Both the position numbers and the translations under genes were made by a program. Below are positions 12,564 to 15,521 of a DNA stretch of 15,521 bases, piece by piece. A model generated the notes under the pieces. That model worked only from the letters and a program-made list of their open reading frames with translations. It ran no database searches and was not told the DNA's origin. Position 1 is the stretch's first letter, and every line of letters begins with the position of its first letter. The stretch spans positions 1 to 15,521 of the forward strand of contig DASVCA010000219.1 of assembly GCA_036381835.1 (NCBI GenBank). Direction: 5' to 3'. Source of the DNA: DASULK01 sp036381835 (GTDB taxonomy: Bacteria > Actinomycetota > Actinomycetes > Mycobacteriales > Micromonosporaceae).

Positions 12564-15401
12564 GTGGCAGGAAAGACCCGCGTACACGAGCTGGCAAAGG
12601 AGCTCGGGGTCGAGAGCAAGACCGTGCTCGCCAAGTTGAAGGAGATGGGCGAGTTCGTCAAGTCCGCGTCGAGCACCGTGGAGGCACCGGTCGCACGTCG
12701 GTTGCGCAGTGCCTTCACCGCGCCGACCGGCGCCGCGACGGCAGCCGACGGGGCAGCGACCCCGACCGCGCCGAGCGGCGACACCAAGGCTCCCGCCAAG
12801 CCGACGCCGTCGGCGCCGCCGGCGGGGAAAGCGCCGAGGCCCGTCCCGACGCCGCCGCCGAGCGCGGCGGCGAAGCCGGCGAGCGCCCACGACATCGAGG
12901 TCGCCGCAGCCGAGGCGCGTGCTGCGGCGCTGAAGGCCGAACAGGAGGCGTCCGTCAAGGCCGCTCGTCAGCGGGAGATGACCCGCCGGGAGCCGCCGGC
13001 GGACGGCGGGGCGCCGCGTCCCAAGCCCGGCCCCGGCACCATTCCGCCGCGCCCGGGCTCGCCGGCTGCCAACCGGACGGCTACCCCCGGCGCCCGGCCT
13101 CCGGCGCGTAGCGCCGGCAACAACCCCTTCGGGATCACCCCGGCGGCCCCGCGTCCGGCTCCGCCGGCAGGTCCCCGGCCCAGCCCGGCGAACATGCCGC
13201 CGCGGCCGAGCCCGGCGAACATGCCGCCGCGGCCGAGTCCGGCGTCCATGCCGGCCCAGCGGCCACCCCGTCCGGGCGCGGGGCGTCCGACGCCTGGTGG
13301 CGGCCGGCCCGCCGGCGGGGGTCGCGCCGGCGGTGGTCGGGCCGGTGGCGGTGGTGGCGGCGGCTTCCGCGGTGGCGGTGGTGGCGGCGGCTTCCGCGGT
13401 GCTCCGCCGGCACCGTCGGGTACCGGCGGCGGTGCCGGTCGTCCTGGTGCTGGCGGCCGTGGCCGTGGCGGCGGTGCTGCCGGTGCGTTCGGTCGTCCCG
13501 GCGGTAAGCCGACCCGGGGCCGGAAGTCGAAGAAGCAGCGCAGACAAGAGTTCGACAATCTGTCCGCCCCGACCATGAGCTCGGGTGCCCCACGGGGTAA
13601 CGGCGAGCTGGTACGGCTGCCGCGCGGTGCCTCGCTGTCGGACTTCGCTGAGAAGATCAACGCGAACCCGGGCTCGCTGGTTCAGGAGATGTTCAACCTG
13701 GGCGAGATGGTGACCGCGACCCAGTCCTGCTCGGATGACGTCCTGCAGTTGCTGGGTGAGCACCTGGGCTTCAACGTCGAGATCGTCAGCCCGGAGGACG
13801 AGGACCGGGAGCTGCTCGCGCAGTTCAACATCGACCTCGAGGCCGAGGTCTCGGCGGACCGCCTGGTCAGCCGCCCGCCGGTGGTCACCGTCATGGGCCA
13901 CGTCGACCACGGTAAGACCAAGCTGCTCGACGCGATCCGCAAGGCGAACGTGGTCGAGGGTGAGGCCGGTGGCATCACCCAGCACATCGGGGCCTACCAG
14001 GTGTACGTGACGCACGAGGGCGAAGAGCGTGCGCTGACCTTCATCGACACCCCGGGGCACGAGGCGTTCACCGCCATGCGTGCTCGTGGTGCCCAGGTCA
14101 CCGACATCGTCGTGCTCGTGGTGGCCGCGGACGACGGCGTCATGCCTCAGACGATCGAGGCGCTCAACCACGCCAAGGCCGCAGGTGTGCCGATCGTGGT
14201 GGCCGTCAACAAGATCGACAAGCCGGAGGCCAATCCGGCGAAGGTCCGCCAGCAGCTGACCGAGTACGGCCTGGTAGCCGAGGAATACGGCGGCGACACG
14301 ATGTTCGTCGACGTGGCGGCGAAGCCGGGTATCGGCATCGACGACCTGCTGGAGTCGATCCTGCTGACCGCGGACGCCACACTGGAGTTGACCGCTCCGA
14401 TCGACGGGCCCGCTCAGGGGGTCGCCATCGAGGCACATCTCGACAAGGGTCGCGGCGCGGTGGCCACGGTGCTGGTGCAGAAGGGCACGCTGCGGGCCGG
14501 TGACGCGATCGTGGCGGGGGCCGCGCACGGCCGGGTCCGGGCGATGTTCGACGAGAACGGCAACCAGGTCGCCGAGGCCGGACCGTCCCGTCCGGTTCAG
14601 GTGCTCGGGCTGACTTCGGTGCCCAGCGCCGGGGACATGTTCCTCGCCGCGGAAGACGACCGCACGGTCCGGCAGATCGCCGAGCAGCGCCAGGCGCGGC
14701 GGCGGGCGGCGAGCTTCGCCAACGCCCGCGGTCGGGCCACGCTGGAGACGCTCATGGAGCAGATCAAGCAGGGCGAGAAGACCTCGCTCAACCTGGTGCT
14801 CAAGGGCGATGTCTCCGGTTCGGTGGAGGCGCTGGAGGACGCGCTGTTCAAGCTCGACATCCCGGAGGAGGTCCAGCTGAGGATCATCCACCGGGGCGTC
14901 GGGGCGATCACCGAGAGCGATGTGATGCTCGCCAGCGCGACCTCCGAGCCCGTGACCATCATCGGCTTCAACGTGCGTTCGGCGCCGAAGGTCCGGGAGA
15001 TCGCCGACCGCGAGGGTGTGGAGATCCGTTACTACACGATCATCTACCAGGCCCTCGAGGAGATTCAGGCGGCACTTCGCGGGCTGCTCAAGCCCGAGTA
15101 CGAAGAGGTCGAACTGGGTTCGGCGGAGGTTCGCGAGGTGTTCCGTTCCTCCAAGGTCGGCAATATCGCCGGGTGTGTCGTCCGGTCGGGTCTCATCCGG
15201 CGCAACGCCAAGGCCCGGGTGCTGCGTGACGGGGCGGTCGTGGGGGACAACCTCACGATCAGCTCGCTCAAGCGGTTCAAGGACGACGTCACGGAGGTCC
15301 GCGAGGGCTTCGAGTGCGGTCTGACCCTGGCGAACTTCGGCAACATCCAGGTCGGCGACGTCATCGAGACGTTCGAGATGCGGGAGAAGCCCCGCGTCTG
15401 A
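12564..15401 (+). CDS. infB: Translation initiation factor IF-2
   Basis: This 945-aa GTPase places fMet-tRNA on the 30S subunit and promotes subunit joining. An IF2_N domain (about 4–51, RVHELAKELGV) is followed by a long disordered Ala/Pro and then Gly-rich linker (52–330), a second IF2_N-like domain (about 349–405) and the G domain. Motifs are G1 GHVDHGKT (445–452), G2 GGITQHIG (469–476), G3 DTPGH (495–499), G4 NKID (549–552) and a G5-like AAK (585–587, usually SAK). Domains II to IV follow, with ECGLTLANFGNIQVGDVIE near the C-terminus. The GTG at 12564 is preferred because it gives the standard opening MAGKTRVHEL and has GAGGAG just upstream; GTG at 12552 would add four residues and overlap that site. 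The hairpin terminator follows 18 nt after the stop. Confidence 0.97.
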   Translation: MAGKTRVHELAKELGVESKTVLAKLKEMGEFVKSASSTVEAPVARRLRSAFTAPTGAATAADGAATPTAPSGDTKAPAKPTPSAPPAGKAPRPVPTPPPSAAAKPASAHDIEVAAAEARAAALKAEQEASVKAARQREMTRREPPADGGAPRPKPGPGTIPPRPGSPAANRTATPGARPPARSAGNNPFGITPAAPRPAPPAGPRPSPANMPPRPSPANMPPRPSPASMPAQRPPRPGAGRPTPGGGRPAGGGRAGGGRAGGGGGGGFRGGGGGGGFRGAPPAPSGTGGGAGRPGAGGRGRGGGAAGAFGRPGGKPTRGRKSKKQRRQEFDNLSAPTMSSGAPRGNGELVRLPRGASLSDFAEKINANPGSLVQEMFNLGEMVTATQSCSDDVLQLLGEHLGFNVEIVSPEDEDRELLAQFNIDLEAEVSADRLVSRPPVVTVMGHVDHGKTKLLDAIRKANVVEGEAGGITQHIGAYQVYVTHEGEERALTFIDTPGHEAFTAMRARGAQVTDIVVLVVAADDGVMPQTIEALNHAKAAGVPIVVAVNKIDKPEANPAKVRQQLTEYGLVAEEYGGDTMFVDVAAKPGIGIDDLLESILLTADATLELTAPIDGPAQGVAIEAHLDKGRGAVATVLVQKGTLRAGDAIVAGAAHGRVRAMFDENGNQVAEAGPSRPVQVLGLTSVPSAGDMFLAAEDDRTVRQIAEQRQARRRAASFANARGRATLETLMEQIKQGEKTSLNLVLKGDVSGSVEALEDALFKLDIPEEVQLRIIHRGVGAITESDVMLASATSEPVTIIGFNVRSAPKVREIADREGVEIRYYTIIYQALEEIQAALRGLLKPEYEEVELGSAEVREVFRSSKVGNIAGCVVRSGLIRRNAKARVLRDGAVVGDNLTISSLKRFKDDVTEVREGFECGLTLANFGNIQVGDVIETFEMREKPRV
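13173..13253 (+). repeat. Three tandem 27-bp repeats in the infB linker (PRPSPANMP)
   Basis: Three in-frame 27-bp units encode PRPSPANMP, PRPSPANMP and PRPSPASMP (IF-2 residues 204–230). The first two units are nearly identical in DNA and the third has drifted by a few bases. They lie in the disordered linker, so copy number probably varies between strains. Confidence 0.9.
13344..13397 (+). repeat. Two identical 27-bp repeats encoding a Gly7-Phe-Arg unit
   Basis: Positions 13344–13370 and 13371–13397 are identical at the DNA level. Each encodes seven glycines then Phe-Arg (IF-2 residues 261–278). The exact identity implies recent duplication by slippage or unequal recombination. RGG-like FRG motifs of this kind are often RNA-binding or low-complexity linkers. 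Confidence 0.9.
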
Positions 15402-15419
15402 CCGACGGTCCAACTGATC

Positions 15420-15452
15420 AGGGGGTTTGCGTCCACCCGACGCAAACCCCTT
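15420..15452 (+). terminator. Hairpin terminator of the rimP–infB operon
   Basis: GGGGTTTGCGTC (15422–15433) pairs perfectly with GACGCAAACCCC (15439–15450) around the loop CACCC. A G·U and an A–T pair extend the 12-bp stem to 14. It begins 18 nt after the infB stop. Only TT follows, with no U-run, which is common for actinobacterial terminators. Confidence 0.85.
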
Positions 15453-15475
15453 GGTCATTGGGGGTACCGGACCGA

Positions 15476-15481
15476 TATCCT
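15476..15481 (+). promoter_or_regulatory. TATCCT -10 element for the DUF503 gene
   Basis: TATCCT lies between the infB terminator and the ATG at 15490, ending 8 nt before it. TTGGTC (15451–15456), with a 19-bp spacer, is a loose -35. The spacing again fits a leaderless or nearly leaderless start, and no Shine–Dalgarno sequence precedes the ATG. Confidence 0.4.
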
Positions 15482-15489
15482 GCGTTCCG

Positions 15490-15521
15490 ATGTTTACCGG
15501 AAGCGCACTTTTCGATCTGCT
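15490..15521 (+). CDS. Start of a DUF503 (YlxP-like) gene, cut by window end
   Basis: Ten complete codons are visible, reading MFTGSALFDL. This matches the opening of DUF503/YlxP-family small proteins, which in many bacteria follow infB and precede rbfA. The position directly after the infB terminator supports the call. YlxP-type proteins have been linked to ribosome or RNA-related functions, but the sequence here is too short to add anything. The only other support is the TATCCT element 8 nt upstream. Confidence 0.65.
   Translation, partial: MFTGSALFDL

Noticed and set aside
12515..13111. Plus-strand ORF beginning GTG at 12515, which would extend the ATGA-style chain (GTGA) into a 198-aa product
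   Set aside because: It is out of frame with infB, Arg-rich low-complexity, and overlaps the N-terminal half of IF-2; most likely a chance frame.
12324..15458. Open reading frame of 1044 codons on the minus strand opposite infB
   Set aside because: It is a shadow of GC-rich codon bias opposite a clearly conserved gene; the product is low-complexity Arg/Asp/His-rich with no recognisable domain.

Overview
This window is a high-GC actinomycete chromosome segment. The evidence is its codon use, deazaflavin (F420) enzymology, Tat and lipoprotein signals, TAnnnT boxes placed for leaderless starts, and a gene order recalling the mycobacterial GNAT–map … rimP–nusA–ylxR–infB region. The family may be Micromonosporaceae or a relative; this is an inference from gene content and cannot be settled here.

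Positions 1–2687 (+) hold a periplasmic copper-chaperone lipoprotein (PCuAC) truncated by the window edge, then a Tat-exported Dyp-type haem peroxidase, then a GNAT acetyltransferase. Positions 2838–6393 (+) hold a PcaF-like thiolase, a 25-codon relic that looks like the N-terminus of a DUF574/Methyltransf_19 methyltransferase, and a PAS–GGDEF–EAL protein. In that protein the GGDEF site is degenerate (GGDSF) while the EAL site looks intact. Positions 6399–8014 (+) hold methionine aminopeptidase (map), overlapping a VIT1/CCC1-type iron/manganese transporter by 4 nt.

Positions 8025–10289 (-) form a four-gene block. In transcription order these are a Tat lipoprotein, a DUF4439 ferritin-like protein overlapping it by 4 nt, an F420-type nitroreductase-family protein and a nucleotidyltransferase-fold protein. 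The block converges on the VIT1 gene and diverges from rimP.

Positions 10445–15401 (+) are the conserved translation/transcription operon rimP–nusA–ylxR–infB, closed by a strong hairpin terminator. The first codons of a DUF503 (YlxP-like) gene follow at 15490. ylxR appears to have its own leaderless promoter inside the end of nusA.

The most interesting signal is the ylxR–infB gap at 12457–12563. It holds three tiny ORFs (4, 5 and 8 codons) chained by two successive ATGA overlaps. The last stop overlaps the foot of a 13-bp hairpin that ends a few bases before the infB ribosome binding site. This has the layout of a translation-sensing leader controlling initiation factor 2. Other points of note are the methyltransferase relic joined to the c-di-GMP gene, the degenerate GGDEF site, and a nucleotidyltransferase whose DxD motif reads DVN.
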